64,000 nucleotides of DNA from Ruegeria sp. THAF57 (lineage in GTDB: Bacteria > Pseudomonadota > Alphaproteobacteria > Rhodobacterales > Rhodobacteraceae): assembly GCF_903914075.1 (NCBI RefSeq), contig NZ_CAIWNQ010000003.1, forward strand, positions 496,001 through 560,000, written 5' to 3'. Of the stretch, positions 38,771 to 47,444 are shown piece after piece (positions within the stretch are counted from its first letter, which is position 1; each line of letters opens with the position of its first letter). Made by a program: the position numbers and the translations under genes. The notes under the pieces were generated by a model, which did no database searches, was not told where the DNA came from, and worked only from the letters and a program-made list of their open reading frames with translations.

Positions 38771-40396
38771 ATGACGGAATTACTGACCGCCGCACAGATG
38801 CGAGCCATCGAACAGGCTGCGATTGAGTCTGGTGAGGTGACCGGGCTGGAGCTGATGGAGCGGGCCGGGCAGGGCGTTGTCGATGCGGTATTCGAAGAGT
38901 GGCCGGAGTTGCGCAAGCGAGGGGCCAGCCCCTCGCGCTCCCCGGGATATTTAGGGCCAGATGAAGGGGATCCGCTGCGCGCTGTGGTGCTGTGTGGGCC
39001 AGGGAATAACGGTGGCGACGGTTTTGTCGTTGCGCGGCTTTTGCGTGGGTTGGGGTGGGAGGTTGAGGTGTTTCTGTATGGGGACGCCGAGAAGCTGCCG
39101 CCGGATGCAAAGAAGAATTTTGCAAGGTGGTCAGCCTCCAATGTCGTTCATGATTGGGATGACGAAGAAATCGAGGGTATTTTGGACGAGCAGGAACACG
39201 ACCTAGTTGTCGATGCGTTGTTCGGGACAGGCATAACCAGATCAATGCCGGATGATACAGATCGAACATGGAATGGGTTCGTTCCTACGGTCACCGGTAC
39301 TCTTCCACAGGATCGCAGGCCGAAATATGTAGCAGTGGACTGCCCCAGCGGGCTGTGCTGCGATTCCGGAATGAATTTCGGCGCTCTGCCAACGGATTTG
39401 ACCGTTTCGTTTCACTCTCCCAAACTGGGACATTTCTTGATGGGAGATGGTCATTATGGCGGAGGACCGGGGCTTTCGGGCAAACTTGTGATTTCCGATA
39501 TCGGCCTAAAGCCCGCCTATGCCAAGAGTATTGTTCAGTTGGCGTCTGATCCCGCAGGTAAGGGATTCCACGGTAAGTGGACTGGACAGCACAAATACAC
39601 GCACGGCCATGCCCTCATCCTTTCGGGCGGTGCGGCGAAAACCGGCGCTGCGCGGCTTGCTGCGCGGGGGGCTTTGAGGATTGGGGCGGGGTTGGTGACG
39701 CTGGGTGTTCCTCCGGCTGCTCAGATGGAGGTCGCTGCGCACGTGACGGCGATCATGTTGCGGCGGGTCGAAGGCGCGGACGGATTGTCCAATGTGCTGA
39801 AGGATGACCGGCTGAATGCCTTGTGTCTTGGCCCCGGTATGGGGGTTGAGCGAGCGCGGGAATTGGTGCCGGATGCGCTTGAGGCACAGCGTGCGACGGT
39901 GTTGGATGCCGACGCGCTGACGGCTTTTGCGGATGATCCGGCCGCCTTGTTTACCCTTCTACACGATAATTGCGTTTTGACTCCGCACGGGGGCGAGTTC
40001 GTGCGGCTGTTCCCGGATATTGCCGAGAAGCTGGCAGCCACCCCGACCAAAGGTCCGGCCTATTCCAAGGTAGACGCCACCCGCGAAGCCGCCGAAAGGT
40101 CGGGATGTGTCGTATTGTTCAAAGGGCCGGATACAGTCATTGCCGCTCCGGACGGGAGGTGCTCGATCAACGGAGCATTCTATGAGCGCGCAGCGCCCTG
40201 GCTGGCGACGGCAGGGTCGGGGGATGTGCTGGCAGGGTTCATCACAGGGCTTTTGGCGCGGGGATTTGATCCGATGCAGGCAGCGGAATCTGCCGCCTGG
40301 TTGCATGTTGAATGCGCGCTGTCCTTTGGCCCCGGTTTGATTGCAGAGGATTTGTCTGAACAATTGCCTTGCGTTTTTAAAAAAATGAATATGTGA
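38771..40396 (+). CDS. nnr: Bifunctional NAD(P)H-hydrate repair enzyme Nnr, with an in-frame repeat insert
   Basis: Repairs damaged NAD(P)H. The N-terminal YjeF_N epimerase domain (about 1-225) has LMERAGQGVVDAV and CGPGNNGGDGFVVARLL; the C-terminal ADP-dependent dehydratase domain (about 250-535) has GHALILSGGAAKTGAARLAARGALRIGAGLVT, LCLGPGMG, LTPHGGEF and WLATAGSGDVLAGFI. It has 541 residues. Between the first helix and the CGPGNNGG strand, residues 49-68 (KRGASPSRSPGYLGPDEGDP) are encoded by a copy of a dispersed palindromic repeat, a segment not expected in the family. The frame is intact, so the protein is probably functional. It stands alone, divergent from glnB. Confidence 0.93.
   Translation: MTELLTAAQMRAIEQAAIESGEVTGLELMERAGQGVVDAVFEEWPELRKRGASPSRSPGYLGPDEGDPLRAVVLCGPGNNGGDGFVVARLLRGLGWEVEVFLYGDAEKLPPDAKKNFARWSASNVVHDWDDEEIEGILDEQEHDLVVDALFGTGITRSMPDDTDRTWNGFVPTVTGTLPQDRRPKYVAVDCPSGLCCDSGMNFGALPTDLTVSFHSPKLGHFLMGDGHYGGGPGLSGKLVISDIGLKPAYAKSIVQLASDPAGKGFHGKWTGQHKYTHGHALILSGGAAKTGAARLAARGALRIGAGLVTLGVPPAAQMEVAAHVTAIMLRRVEGADGLSNVLKDDRLNALCLGPGMGVERARELVPDALEAQRATVLDADALTAFADDPAALFTLLHDNCVLTPHGGEFVRLFPDIAEKLAATPTKGPAYSKVDATREAAERSGCVVLFKGPDTVIAAPDGRCSINGAFYERAAPWLATAGSGDVLAGFITGLLARGFDPMQAAESAAWLHVECALSFGPGLIAEDLSEQLPCVFKKMNM
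38917..38973. repeat. Dispersed palindromic repeat, copy 3, in frame inside nnr
   Basis: GCGAGGGGC-CA-GCCCCTCGC (38917-38936) is a perfect 9-bp inverted repeat, followed by GCTCCCCGGGATATTTAGG and CCAGATGAAG to GGATCC. The core matches, in opposite orientation, the intergenic copy at 16559-16601, and its hairpin half matches the copy at 19534-19580. It encodes residues 49-68 of Nnr without a stop or frameshift. Confidence 0.8.
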
Positions 40397-40696
40397 TTGT
40401 TTCGGCGGTATTTGGCCGAGCATTATCAATCTCGGCGGCTATTGGCTTACCGGAGCATTGCAGATCAGCAGCGAATGTTTGCAACACGCGTGGCTGGGCG
40501 GCACTCTTGAAGCGTTGGGAGGGAGTAAACGAAACATCTTTTGAGATATTAAAAATATAAATATTACAGGCGTTTGGTTGCAGCGGTAGCGCTTTGCTTA
40601 CGCGACTTGATCTGAATAGCTGAATGCTTGTGAAAAATGGGGATTGGTGCGCGATTGGGCAGTGCCGGAAACCGGAATTTTTTCATGGTGAGTGAA
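40397..40696. other. 300-base A/T-rich gap upstream of the porin gene
   Basis: No gene is seen. A weak 6-bp hairpin GCCGAG/CTCGGC (40415-40436) without a T-run follows nnr. A strongly A/T-rich block at 40538-40566 (AATAT-rich) probably belongs to the porin promoter, but no clear -35/-10 pair can be picked. Confidence 0.5.
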
Positions 40697-41821
40697 ATGA
40701 CCCAGAGAATTGTGCTTAGTTCAGTGGCAACTGTTTTGGCGGCGTCTGCAGCAGCGCCTGCTGTGGCAGAGCTTAAGTATGAAAACAACAGTGGTGGATA
40801 TGTCGAGTTATACGGGCAATTCCATCCGGTGATTGTCTCGGTTGACGATGGCGAGGAAACGGAAACGCGCCTGCTTGACAACGATCTGTCGAACAGCCGC
40901 GTTGGGCTGCGTTTGATGCAACCCTATGGCAGCAACGAGTTTACGTTCTGGTTCGAAACCGGCCTTGGCCTGCCCAGTACAGGTTCGGCCAACCAGGATG
41001 GAACCAACAACGATGGTTGGTCACGAGAAGATCTGCGTCACGTGGACTTTGCGCTGCGGGGAAGCTATGGAAAATTCTCGGCAGGACAGGGCAGTATGGC
41101 GTCGGACGGTGCCGCCGAGGTTGATCTGTCTTATGTCGGTACGACGCTCTATTCGTTCACAAACGATGAAAACGGGGCGTTCTTCTACAGGCAGCCTGAC
41201 GGTCTGCTGAGTGCGATTACGGTTGGCGATTCAGCCAGCAACTTCGACGGTGGCCGCCGCGGAAGAATCCGTTATGACACCCCTGATTTCAATGGGTTTT
41301 CTGCGGCCATCGCATACGGCCAGAATATCCTGTCGGACAGCGACGATGACGACTATTACGATCTCGCGGTCTCATATGGGAACACCTTTGCCAACGGGGT
41401 AGAGTTCGCCGCAAGCATTGCTTACGCGGTACGAGATTTCGATGACAGTTCCGGAGAGCGGAAGGACACGATTGGGTCGGCCTCTGTTCTGTTGCCCAGC
41501 GGATTTAGCTTTACGGCGGCCTTGGGTACACGTGATGACACAGCCGCAGGCGCAAGCGACCCCGATTACTGGTATGCCAAGGTTGCCTATGAAGACGACT
41601 GGGTCTCGTGGGGGCAAACCGGGATCGGCATCGACTATTTCGACGGTTCTGACTTCAACAACGAAGGGTCCAGCACCAAGTCCTGGGGGATCGCGGTCGT
41701 TCAGCGGATCGACAGCATCAATACCGATGCTTACCTGAAATATCGCAGCCATGATTTCGATGGAACGGTGGATTTTGACAACAACGAAGCCTGGGCCTTG
41801 GGCGCGCGCTGGCGCTTCTGA
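40697..41821 (+). CDS. Outer membrane porin
   Basis: Trimeric-type beta-barrel porin of 374 residues from the ATG at 40697, preceded by GGTGAG; 40685 is an alternative start. The signal peptide covers about residues 1-24 (SAAAPAVAEL). The mature protein opens with YENNSGGYVELYGQF, continues with alternating amphipathic strands rich in Gly, Asp and aromatic residues, and ends in the outer-membrane signature ALGARWRF with terminal Phe. Acidic loops (SDSDDDDYYD) suggest cation preference, which is inference. It lies between nnr and tig with its own strong terminator. Confidence 0.9.
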   Translation: MTQRIVLSSVATVLAASAAAPAVAELKYENNSGGYVELYGQFHPVIVSVDDGEETETRLLDNDLSNSRVGLRLMQPYGSNEFTFWFETGLGLPSTGSANQDGTNNDGWSREDLRHVDFALRGSYGKFSAGQGSMASDGAAEVDLSYVGTTLYSFTNDENGAFFYRQPDGLLSAITVGDSASNFDGGRRGRIRYDTPDFNGFSAAIAYGQNILSDSDDDDYYDLAVSYGNTFANGVEFAASIAYAVRDFDDSSGERKDTIGSASVLLPSGFSFTAALGTRDDTAAGASDPDYWYAKVAYEDDWVSWGQTGIGIDYFDGSDFNNEGSSTKSWGIAVVQRIDSINTDAYLKYRSHDFDGTVDFDNNEAWALGARWRF

Positions 41822-41840
41822 TCTGTTGTAAAACGGCCTG

Positions 41841-41872
41841 AAACGCCCCGACGCATTTCGGGGCGTTTTTTT
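41841..41872 (+). terminator. Intrinsic terminator of the porin gene
   Basis: AAACGCCCCG (41841-41850) pairs with CGGGGCGTTT (41859-41868) and runs into seven T, 20 bases after the stop. Confidence 0.92.
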
Positions 41873-42003
41873 GCCCTTTTCGGCGGTAAAACAAGGTTGA
41901 TCCCGGCTTTGCCTCTTGCACGCGGGCTACAGGACAAATAGAAGGCGTCAAATTTGCCCGGCGCGCCGTTTTGCGCGCCCCGAATCCTATGGGGACTACC
42001 ATA

Positions 42004-43335
42004 ATGCAGGTTACCGAGACGCTGAACGAAGGTCTGAAACGTGGCTACAACATCGTCGTATCCGCCGCTGAGCTGGATGAAAAGGTCAACGAAAAGCTGA
42101 CCGAAGCGCAGCCGGAAGTCGAAATGAAAGGCTTCCGTAAAGGCAAGGTGCCGATGGCGCTGCTGAAAAAGCAGTTCGGTCAGCGCCTGCTGGGCGAAGC
42201 GATGCAGGAAAGCATCGACGGTGCGATGAACAAGCACTTTGAAGACAGCGGTGAGCGACCTGCCCTGCAGCCCGAGGTCAAGATGACCAACGAGGACTGG
42301 AAAGAAGGCGACGACGTACATGTCGAGATGTCTTATGAAGCGCTGCCTGCGATCCCTGAAGTTGACCTGAAATCGGTTGAACTGGAAAAGCTGGTCGTCA
42401 AAGCCGACGACGCGGCCATCGAAGAAGCACTGAACAATCTGGCCGAAACCGCGCAAGACTTTAAAGCGCGCCGTAAGGGTTCGAAAGCCAAGGATGGCGA
42501 TCAGGTTGTGATCGACTTTGTCGGCAAAGTGGACGGTGAAGAATTCGAAGGTGGCTCGGCCGAAGACTATCCGCTGGTTCTGGGTTCCAACAGCTTCATC
42601 CCTGGTTTTGAAGAGCAACTGGTTGGTGTGAAAGCCGAGGAAGAAAAGGACGTCAACGTCACCTTCCCCGAAGAATACGGTGCCGAGCATCTGGCGGGCA
42701 AAGAGGCTGTTTTCACCTGTACTGTGAAAGAAGTTAAAGAGCCTGTCGCAGCCGAAGTAAACGACGAGCTGGCCACCAAGTTCGGTGCCGAAGATCTGGA
42801 AGCCCTGAAGGGCCAGATTGCCGAGCGCTTGGAAGCTGAATATGCGGGTGCTTCGCGCGCGGTGATGAAACGTGCGCTGTTGGACGTGCTGGACGAGAAG
42901 GTTTCGTTCGATCTGCCGCCGTCGCTGGTGGAAGCCGAAGCCAAACAGATTGCTCATCAACTGTTCCACGAGGAAAACCCGGACGTGGAAGGCCACGACC
43001 ATGGTGAGGTCGAGCCTACAGACGAGCACAACAAGCTGGCTGAACGTCGCGTACGTCTGGGTCTGCTGCTGGCAGAACTGGGTCAGAAGGCCGAGGTTGA
43101 GGTGACTGATGCCGAGATGACTCAGGCGATCATGAACCAGGCACGTCAGTACCCGGGTCAGGAACGTCAGTTCTTTGAATTCGTTCAGCAGAACGCCCAG
43201 ATGCAGCAGCAACTGCGCGCGCCGATCTTCGAAGACAAAGTCATCGACTATATTGTCGAGCTGGCTCAGGTGGCTGACAAAGAAATCAGCAAAGACGACC
43301 TGCAAAAAGCTGTCGAGGCTTTGGAAGAGGAGTAA
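42004..43335 (+). CDS. tig: Trigger factor
   Basis: Ribosome-bound chaperone that meets nascent chains at the exit tunnel. It has 443 residues from the ATG at 42004 ([16 protein letters not shown]). The ribosome-binding tail has the signature [17 protein letters not shown] at about residues 44-60. The FKBP-type peptidyl-prolyl isomerase domain is at about 155-240 ([34 protein letters not shown]). A long helical C-terminal substrate cradle follows. An in-frame ATG at 41971 is unlikely. Length is normal for the family. Confidence 0.97.
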   Translation: MQVTETLNEGLKRGYNIVVSAAELDEKVNEKLTEAQPEVEMKGFRKGKVPMALLKKQFGQRLLGEAMQESIDGAMNKHFEDSGERPALQPEVKMTNEDWKEGDDVHVEMSYEALPAIPEVDLKSVELEKLVVKADDAAIEEALNNLAETAQDFKARRKGSKAKDGDQVVIDFVGKVDGEEFEGGSAEDYPLVLGSNSFIPGFEEQLVGVKAEEEKDVNVTFPEEYGAEHLAGKEAVFTCTVKEVKEPVAAEVNDELATKFGAEDLEALKGQIAERLEAEYAGASRAVMKRALLDVLDEKVSFDLPPSLVEAEAKQIAHQLFHEENPDVEGHDHGEVEPTDEHNKLAERRVRLGLLLAELGQKAEVEVTDAEMTQAIMNQARQYPGQERQFFEFVQQNAQMQQQLRAPIFEDKVIDYIVELAQVADKEISKDDLQKAVEALEEE

Positions 43336-43371
43336 TCCTTTTCCGCCCATCTTGGGTGGGCAAAGAAAAAC

Positions 43372-43400
43372 GCGGAGCCGTCTGGTAATGACGGCTCCGC
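43372..43400 (-). terminator. Intrinsic terminator of the luxR-luxI region
   Basis: GCGGAGCCGTC (43372-43382) pairs perfectly with GACGGCTCCGC (43390-43400) across a 7-base loop. On the minus strand GTTTTTC follows, so it ends luxI transcription; on the plus strand there is no T-run for tig. Confidence 0.85.
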
Positions 43401-43432
43401 ATGAGTGGCTTTAGTTGAATGAGGTGAGGGGG

Positions 43433-44287
43433 TTAGGCCTCATAAGCTAAAGCACGGGGGGTATTCAGCAGAGCGATCTTTTGCTCTGGCGTGAAGCTCG
43501 CGGACAGCGTTTCAATCAATTGCAGAACGGATTTGACCTCTGCTTTGGTTGTGGCGGTTTTCATTTGTTCCACAAAATATTTTTCCAGTTGTGTCAGTGG
43601 CTTGCGGTCGAAGTTTGCCGCCTGCTTTGGCTTGATTTTCGTTCCGGCAAACAGGTCCAGCGCAGCCTCGTCGCTTAGAAAGACATCATGTTTGATACCT
43701 GCGTAGTTCCGGATTCCTGAAATTCGCTCTTCGGAGCAATCCATCAACGCCGCCATTGCGACCACTTTGCCCATCGGCTTGGCAGTGCCGACATAGTCGT
43801 ACGGTGCATTGCCGGACCGTTGCAGAACCCGGTTCATGACGGGATCAATCACGGCAACAGAGTCCAATACCCCGGCGGCCATCGCATATTCGAAAGAGCC
43901 GATCATGACCTCGCTGGTGACATATGAAACGGTGTTCTTGCCACGACCATGCGATAGCTTTTGGGTGTCCACGCAAAACCGGGTGGCCTCCCAGACCTGG
44001 GCGCTGCGGATCGGAGGTTCGCCGTCCAAAATTGAATGAAACACGTCGGACAGCATGTGTGGCCCGGTGGTCTGCAACAGCCGCATGCAGCCAACGACGT
44101 CCCCATCGTCGTTGATGCTGACAACATGTGCAGGGTGTAAGTCGTCGAACTGATCGCGTTCGCGCCCGTTTACAATATTCACGTCCCATCCCAGCCGGTC
44201 GCCGAATACACGCGCGCGCAATTGGTACATTTCATCAAGGACATCTTTGAATTTATGTTGGTTGATACCATCAATTACGATGATCAT
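43433..44287 (-). CDS. Acyl-homoserine-lactone synthase (LuxI family) with C-terminal extension
   Basis: Makes an acyl-homoserine-lactone signal from S-adenosylmethionine and an acyl donor. It has 284 residues from the ATG at 44287, which puts the invariant residues at R24, F28, W34, D45, D48, R69, E100 and R103, close to canonical LuxI numbering; GTAGGGGG lies six bases before this ATG. 44293 is an alternative start. The catalytic domain ends near residue 210; the remaining ~70 residues (KPKQAANFDRKPLTQLEKYF, helical, Ala/Thr-rich) are an extension compared with the usual 200-220. It follows luxR on the same strand. Confidence 0.94.
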   Translation of the reverse strand: MIIVIDGINQHKFKDVLDEMYQLRARVFGDRLGWDVNIVNGRERDQFDDLHPAHVVSINDDGDVVGCMRLLQTTGPHMLSDVFHSILDGEPPIRSAQVWEATRFCVDTQKLSHGRGKNTVSYVTSEVMIGSFEYAMAAGVLDSVAVIDPVMNRVLQRSGNAPYDYVGTAKPMGKVVAMAALMDCSEERISGIRNYAGIKHDVFLSDEAALDLFAGTKIKPKQAANFDRKPLTQLEKYFVEQMKTATTKAEVKSVLQLIETLSASFTPEQKIALLNTPRALAYEA

Positions 44288-44382
44288 AGCCATCCCCCTA
44301 CAGTCAGGTTACCGTGGAGGCAAAATTAACCATGTTCGAAACTTAGGCTATTGGGGGTATCCCGTAGGGTTTGGTGGTTTTG

Positions 44383-45084
44383 TTAACCGGGAGCTATCAA
44401 ACCAAGACCAATTGCGCGCCCAATCGCCTGCGGAGTCGTCAAGGCCCCAAGCTTTTCCCGACCAGACCGCATGTGTACTTCGACGGTACGGTGCGAGATT
44501 GAAAGGATGTCGCCGATGTCCTGCTGGGACTTACCTTCCGCGACCCATTGCAGGATTTCTTTTTCCCGCGTCGACAAGGCGGGCAGGTATAGCGCTTTGG
44601 CCAGCAGACCGGATTGCATGACCGTGTCATGGGCTTGCACCGCGGCCAGTTGCAAATCGCCCATGATATGTCTTTTCAGCCTTTCCCACTCGTCATCCGA
44701 GCAGTCCCGGGTAACATTTAACAGCCCACAATCGCCGTAAGGCCCCCGTACCGGCACCGTTAATCCGCGGGACGTAATCCCGAAATCATGCGCGTCGCGA
44801 AATACGGTGTGGAATTTTTCGTCGTGATGGAACCGGCTCCAATCCACAGGTGCAATGCTGAGGAGGGATTGATGCAAGGTGGGGTCGAAATGGTGAAAGC
44901 CTTGGTTCCCGTAGTGAACCTTCCATTCATCGGGATAGTTTGCGTACCCCTGCACATCCCCCTTAACGGGATTGAATGTGGCGTAGGACGCATAGTCAAA
45001 GCCGAGCTCTTGGCAGACGGCATTTAATATGTCGGCGGCCGACTTCTCCTCATGGTCGATCGCGGCCAAGTCTATTAGTTTCAC
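44383..45084 (-). CDS. LuxR family quorum-sensing transcriptional regulator
   Basis: Homoserine-lactone receptor and transcription factor of 233 residues, starting with GTG at 45084 (AAAGGTTG upstream). The autoinducer-binding domain (about 15-155) has YPDEWKVHYGNQGFHHFDP with W54, Y58, D67 and P68, which are the usual lactone-contact positions, and a Trp at 82. The helix-turn-helix domain (about 168-228) reads LSTREKEILQWVAEGKSQQD and HRTVEVHMRSGREKLGA. It lies 95 bases upstream of luxI on the same strand and presumably controls it. No clear lux box was found in that gap. Confidence 0.95.
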   Translation of the reverse strand: MKLIDLAAIDHEEKSAADILNAVCQELGFDYASYATFNPVKGDVQGYANYPDEWKVHYGNQGFHHFDPTLHQSLLSIAPVDWSRFHHDEKFHTVFRDAHDFGITSRGLTVPVRGPYGDCGLLNVTRDCSDDEWERLKRHIMGDLQLAAVQAHDTVMQSGLLAKALYLPALSTREKEILQWVAEGKSQQDIGDILSISHRTVEVHMRSGREKLGALTTPQAIGRAIGLGLIAPG

Positions 45085-45280
45085 TTGTCCAACCTTTGTG
45101 GCGGCAGTTCTTTCCCCAAAGAACAGCCATATCTGTCCATACTAAATCATACGTTGTGTCACCTATGCCGCGAAGGGCAAGCAATTTGTGAGGCTTCGGC
45201 AGGTGTGTCGCAGGGAAATAGCTGCAAACAAAGGGCCAACGTGACATTTTGTCGGTGGATTTTTGCTTGTCGCGACGCCG

Positions 45281-45757
45281 CTATTCTGACCTTAGGCCGG
45301 TCTCGACAAGCATCCCGCGCGCTTTCGCCTCGGGGTAATACCCTTTCGCGTACAAAAAGATTGCGCGCTGCTGATCTCCGTCAGACAAAAGCCAAGCGCC
45401 TCGCAGGTATTTTCCCGCAAACTCCAGATTGGTATCCGCATCAAGCAAGCCCTTGGGGGTACCGGTATATCCCATTGATCTTGCCGTCGCGGGAAGGATC
45501 TGGAGTAAGCCATAATAAGGCCGGTTTACCGCCCATGGGCGGTGGGTGCTTTCACGGATTGCCAGTTTGTGGACAAGCTCGCGCGGTAGTTCATAGTGAT
45601 CGGCCCATTTGTTGATCGAAGCACGCAGTTCGGGCGTTTCGTTGGGGTAGAGCGGCGGATCGAACTGGGCGCGGGTTGGCGTTTCAGGGCCACCACAAGC
45701 GGCTAGGGGGGCGGCAAGCAGCATGGCCAGAACACTGCGGCGTAGGAGGAGGGTCAT
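45281..45757 (-). CDS. Lytic transglycosylase-like SLT-domain lipoprotein
   Basis: Peptidoglycan-cleaving lipoprotein of 158 residues. The signal peptide ends in the lipobox LAAC at about residues 18-21 (APLAACGGPE). The SLT domain contains ELVHKLAIRESTHRPWAVN with the catalytic Glu, YYGLLQILPATARSMGYTG, GLLDADTNLEFAGKYLRGAW and a final FLYAKGYYPEAKA. ATG 45757 is preceded by GGAGACC; a longer frame upstream is only a shadow of rplI. It sits 103 bases after the rplI terminator hairpin. Confidence 0.88.
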   Translation of the reverse strand: MTLLLRRSVLAMLLAAPLAACGGPETPTRAQFDPPLYPNETPELRASINKWADHYELPRELVHKLAIRESTHRPWAVNRPYYGLLQILPATARSMGYTGTPKGLLDADTNLEFAGKYLRGAWLLSDGDQQRAIFLYAKGYYPEAKARGMLVETGLRSE

Positions 45758-45860
45758 AAAAGGTCTCCGGTCATTCTGGGCGTGATGATAGGAATCAATC
45801 GTCAGACTGCAAGCGTAGGTGAAAAATCTGGCCGAATTTTGCCCGTAAAACGAGCCGACA

Positions 45861-45893
45861 AAAAAAGGCCGCACGAACCGTGCAGCCTTTTCA
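45861..45893 (-). terminator. Intrinsic terminator of rpsF-rpsR-rplI
   Basis: AAAGGC-c-GCACG and CGTGC-a-GCCTTT form an 11-bp stem with one mismatch. On the minus strand seven T follow, 19 bases after the rplI stop. Confidence 0.9.
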
Positions 45894-45911
45894 TAGGTTA
45901 GACTACCAAAA

Positions 45912-46535
45912 TCAGGCTTTGGTTTCGTCTTCTTCCTCAGCCGGAGCTTCTTCGGCCACCAGATCTTCGTCTTCAGACGCGGCGGAGCCGATGTCGTCAA
46001 ACAGCTCGGCGATCTCGAACTCTGCAGCGGCTTCTTCTTCAGCCGCCAGTTCTTGAATCGATTTGCCCGAAGCCTGCAGTTCGGCTTCTTCTTCCGAGCG
46101 GGCAACGTTCATCTTGATCTCAACTTCGACTTCGGGGTGCAGTTTGACTGCAACCGCGTGAAGGCCCAGCTCTTTGATCGGGGCGACAAGAGCGACCTGT
46201 TTTTTGTCGACGGTAAAGCCAGCTTCGGTCGCGGCGTCTGCGGCGTCACGCGGGGTGACCGAGCCGTACAGCGCGCCAGCATCCGATGCCGAGCGAATCA
46301 CGATGAACTGCTGACCGTCCAGCTTTTCAGCCAGCGATTCAGCTTCTTTCTTGGTTTCCAGGTTGCGTGCTTCAAGCTGTGCTTTCTGGGCTTCGAACGA
46401 CGCGATGTTGGCGTCCGATGCGCTCAGGGCTTTGCCTTGGGGCAGCAGGAAGTTGCGGGCAAAGCCGGGCTTTACGTCAACGACGTCGCCCATCTGACCC
46501 AGTTTCGCAACGCGTTCCAGCAGGATAACTTGCAT
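45912..46535 (-). CDS. rplI: 50S ribosomal protein L9
   Basis: Large-subunit protein that spans the L1 stalk base region. It has 207 residues; E. coli L9 has 149. The N-domain [30 protein letters not shown] is typical, followed by the long connecting helix and the C-domain ([21 protein letters not shown]). From about residue 150 an acidic Glu/Ala/Asp tail is added ([25 protein letters not shown]). Such tails are common in roseobacters. It is the last gene of the rpsF-rpsR-rplI operon. Confidence 0.97.
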   Translation of the reverse strand: MQVILLERVAKLGQMGDVVDVKPGFARNFLLPQGKALSASDANIASFEAQKAQLEARNLETKKEAESLAEKLDGQQFIVIRSASDAGALYGSVTPRDAADAATEAGFTVDKKQVALVAPIKELGLHAVAVKLHPEVEVEIKMNVARSEEEAELQASGKSIQELAAEEEAAAEFEIAELFDDIGSAASEDEDLVAEEAPAEEEDETKA

Positions 46536-46547
46536 GTCAGTCTCTCC

Positions 46548-46775
46548 TTACTTCACAGCGTAGGGCAGCAGGGCGAGGAAACGGGCGCGCTTGATAGCAC
46601 GGGCCAGTTCACGCTGCTTTTTGGCCGAAACGGCGGTGATGCGCGAGGGAACGATCTTGCCACGCTCAGAGATGTAGCGCTGCAGCAGACGGGTGTCTTT
46701 ATAGTCGATCTTCGGCGCATTCTCACCCGAGAACGGGCAGACCTTGCGGCGGCGGAAAAATGGTTTTGCGGCCAT
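46548..46775 (-). CDS. rpsR: 30S ribosomal protein S18
   Basis: Small-subunit platform protein that pairs with S6. It has 75 residues: [22 protein letters not shown] at the start, then [24 protein letters not shown] and [12 protein letters not shown], all standard. ATG at 46775. It lies between rpsF and rplI as usual. Confidence 0.98.
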   Translation of the reverse strand: MAAKPFFRRRKVCPFSGENAPKIDYKDTRLLQRYISERGKIVPSRITAVSAKKQRELARAIKRARFLALLPYAVK

Positions 46776-46802
46776 GGTTTATGTCCTTTCGTCAGGCGTT
46801 GA

Positions 46803-47156
46803 TCAGCGGCGCTCGCGGCGGCCTTCGCGCTCATCGCGCTTCTGCATCTGGACCGAGGGGCCCTCGGCATGCTCGTCGACCTTGATGGTCAGAACGCGCA
46901 TGACATCGTCGTGCAGCTGCATCAGGCGCTCCATCTCGTCTTTCGCAGCCACAGGCGCGTCAGTCTTGAGGAAGGCGTAATGGCCTTTGCGGTTTTTGTT
47001 GATCTTGTAAGCCATCGTCTTGACGCCCCAGTACTCGCTGTCGACGACGCTGCCGCCGTTATCAGCCAGAACGGTGCCGAAATGTTCGACAAGGCTTTCT
47101 GCCTGCGCGTTGGACAGATCCTGACGCGCGATCACTACATGCTCATACAGTGGCAT
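46803..47156 (-). CDS. rpsF: 30S ribosomal protein S6
   Basis: Small-subunit platform protein and partner of S18. It has 117 residues from the ATG at 47156 (MPLYEHVVIARQDLSNAQ), with AGGAG upstream. The ferredoxin-like core has GGSVVDSEYWGVKTMAYKI and RKGHYAFLKTDAP; the last ~20 residues are charged (KRDEREGRRERR). First gene of its operon; a long imperfect hairpin lies in its leader. Confidence 0.97.
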   Translation of the reverse strand: MPLYEHVVIARQDLSNAQAESLVEHFGTVLADNGGSVVDSEYWGVKTMAYKINKNRKGHYAFLKTDAPVAAKDEMERLMQLHDDVMRVLTIKVDEHAEGPSVQMQKRDEREGRRERR

Positions 47157-47192
47157 GTGCACTCCTGTTTATATCAAGGCGCACTTCAAAGG

Positions 47193-47266
47193 CGGGGCCA
47201 TTCAACCCTTCGCGACCCTGCCACGAGAGGCTGCGCGATTCATACGATTAGCGAAGGATGGCCCCG
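47193..47266 (-). promoter_or_regulatory. Structured leader of the rpsF operon (candidate S6:S18-type autoregulatory RNA)
   Basis: CGGGGCCAT (47193-47201) pairs with ATGGCCCCG (47258-47266), and after a 5-base bulge (47202-47206) CCTTCGC (47207-47213) pairs with GCGAAGG (47251-47257). This gives 16 pairs enclosing a 37-base loop. In minus-strand orientation it ends 37 bases before the rpsF ATG. Translational feedback by S6:S18 through a leader hairpin is known in other bacteria; equivalence here is inference. Confidence 0.5.
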
Positions 47267-47357
47267 TATACACGTTTATGGCCGGGGGGCAAGTCCCGTC
47301 ACATATGCCTTGGTGAAGTCCTGCTATTTCCTTTGGGTTGCCCAATTCCTGACGCTT

Positions 47358-47374
47358 TTCAATTCGAAATTGAA
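47358..47374. promoter_or_regulatory. Inverted repeat TTCAATT-CGA-AATTGAA upstream of the 172-aa membrane protein gene
   Basis: Perfect 7-bp arms around a 3-base centre, 71 bases ahead of the start at 47445. It could be an operator; no regulator is assigned. Confidence 0.35.
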
Positions 47375-47444
47375 TGGCATACCGGGACAAAAACCGGACC
47401 ACACACCGGACCCAAGTCGGCAACCTGAAAACAGGGTGAGAAAA

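Noticed and set aside
38917..38936. Transcription terminator inside nnr
   Set aside because: The GC-rich hairpin has no T-run and is part of the repeat element; the reading frame continues through it.
41731..43350. 539-codon open frame antisense to tig
   Set aside because: It is a shadow of trigger factor; the sense product has every expected domain.
44294..44382. A lux box in the luxR-luxI gap
   Set aside because: Only weak symmetry (CCC-TAC-GGG) is present; it does not match any lux-box consensus well enough to call.
45758..46105. N-terminal extension of the SLT lipoprotein by 116 residues
   Set aside because: The extra part is another frame of rplI and its terminator; a lipoprotein signal peptide begins exactly at 45757.
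46869..47444. Long N-terminal extension of the two-helix membrane protein
   Set aside because: It is antisense to rpsF; a good ribosome-binding site precedes the ATG at 47445.
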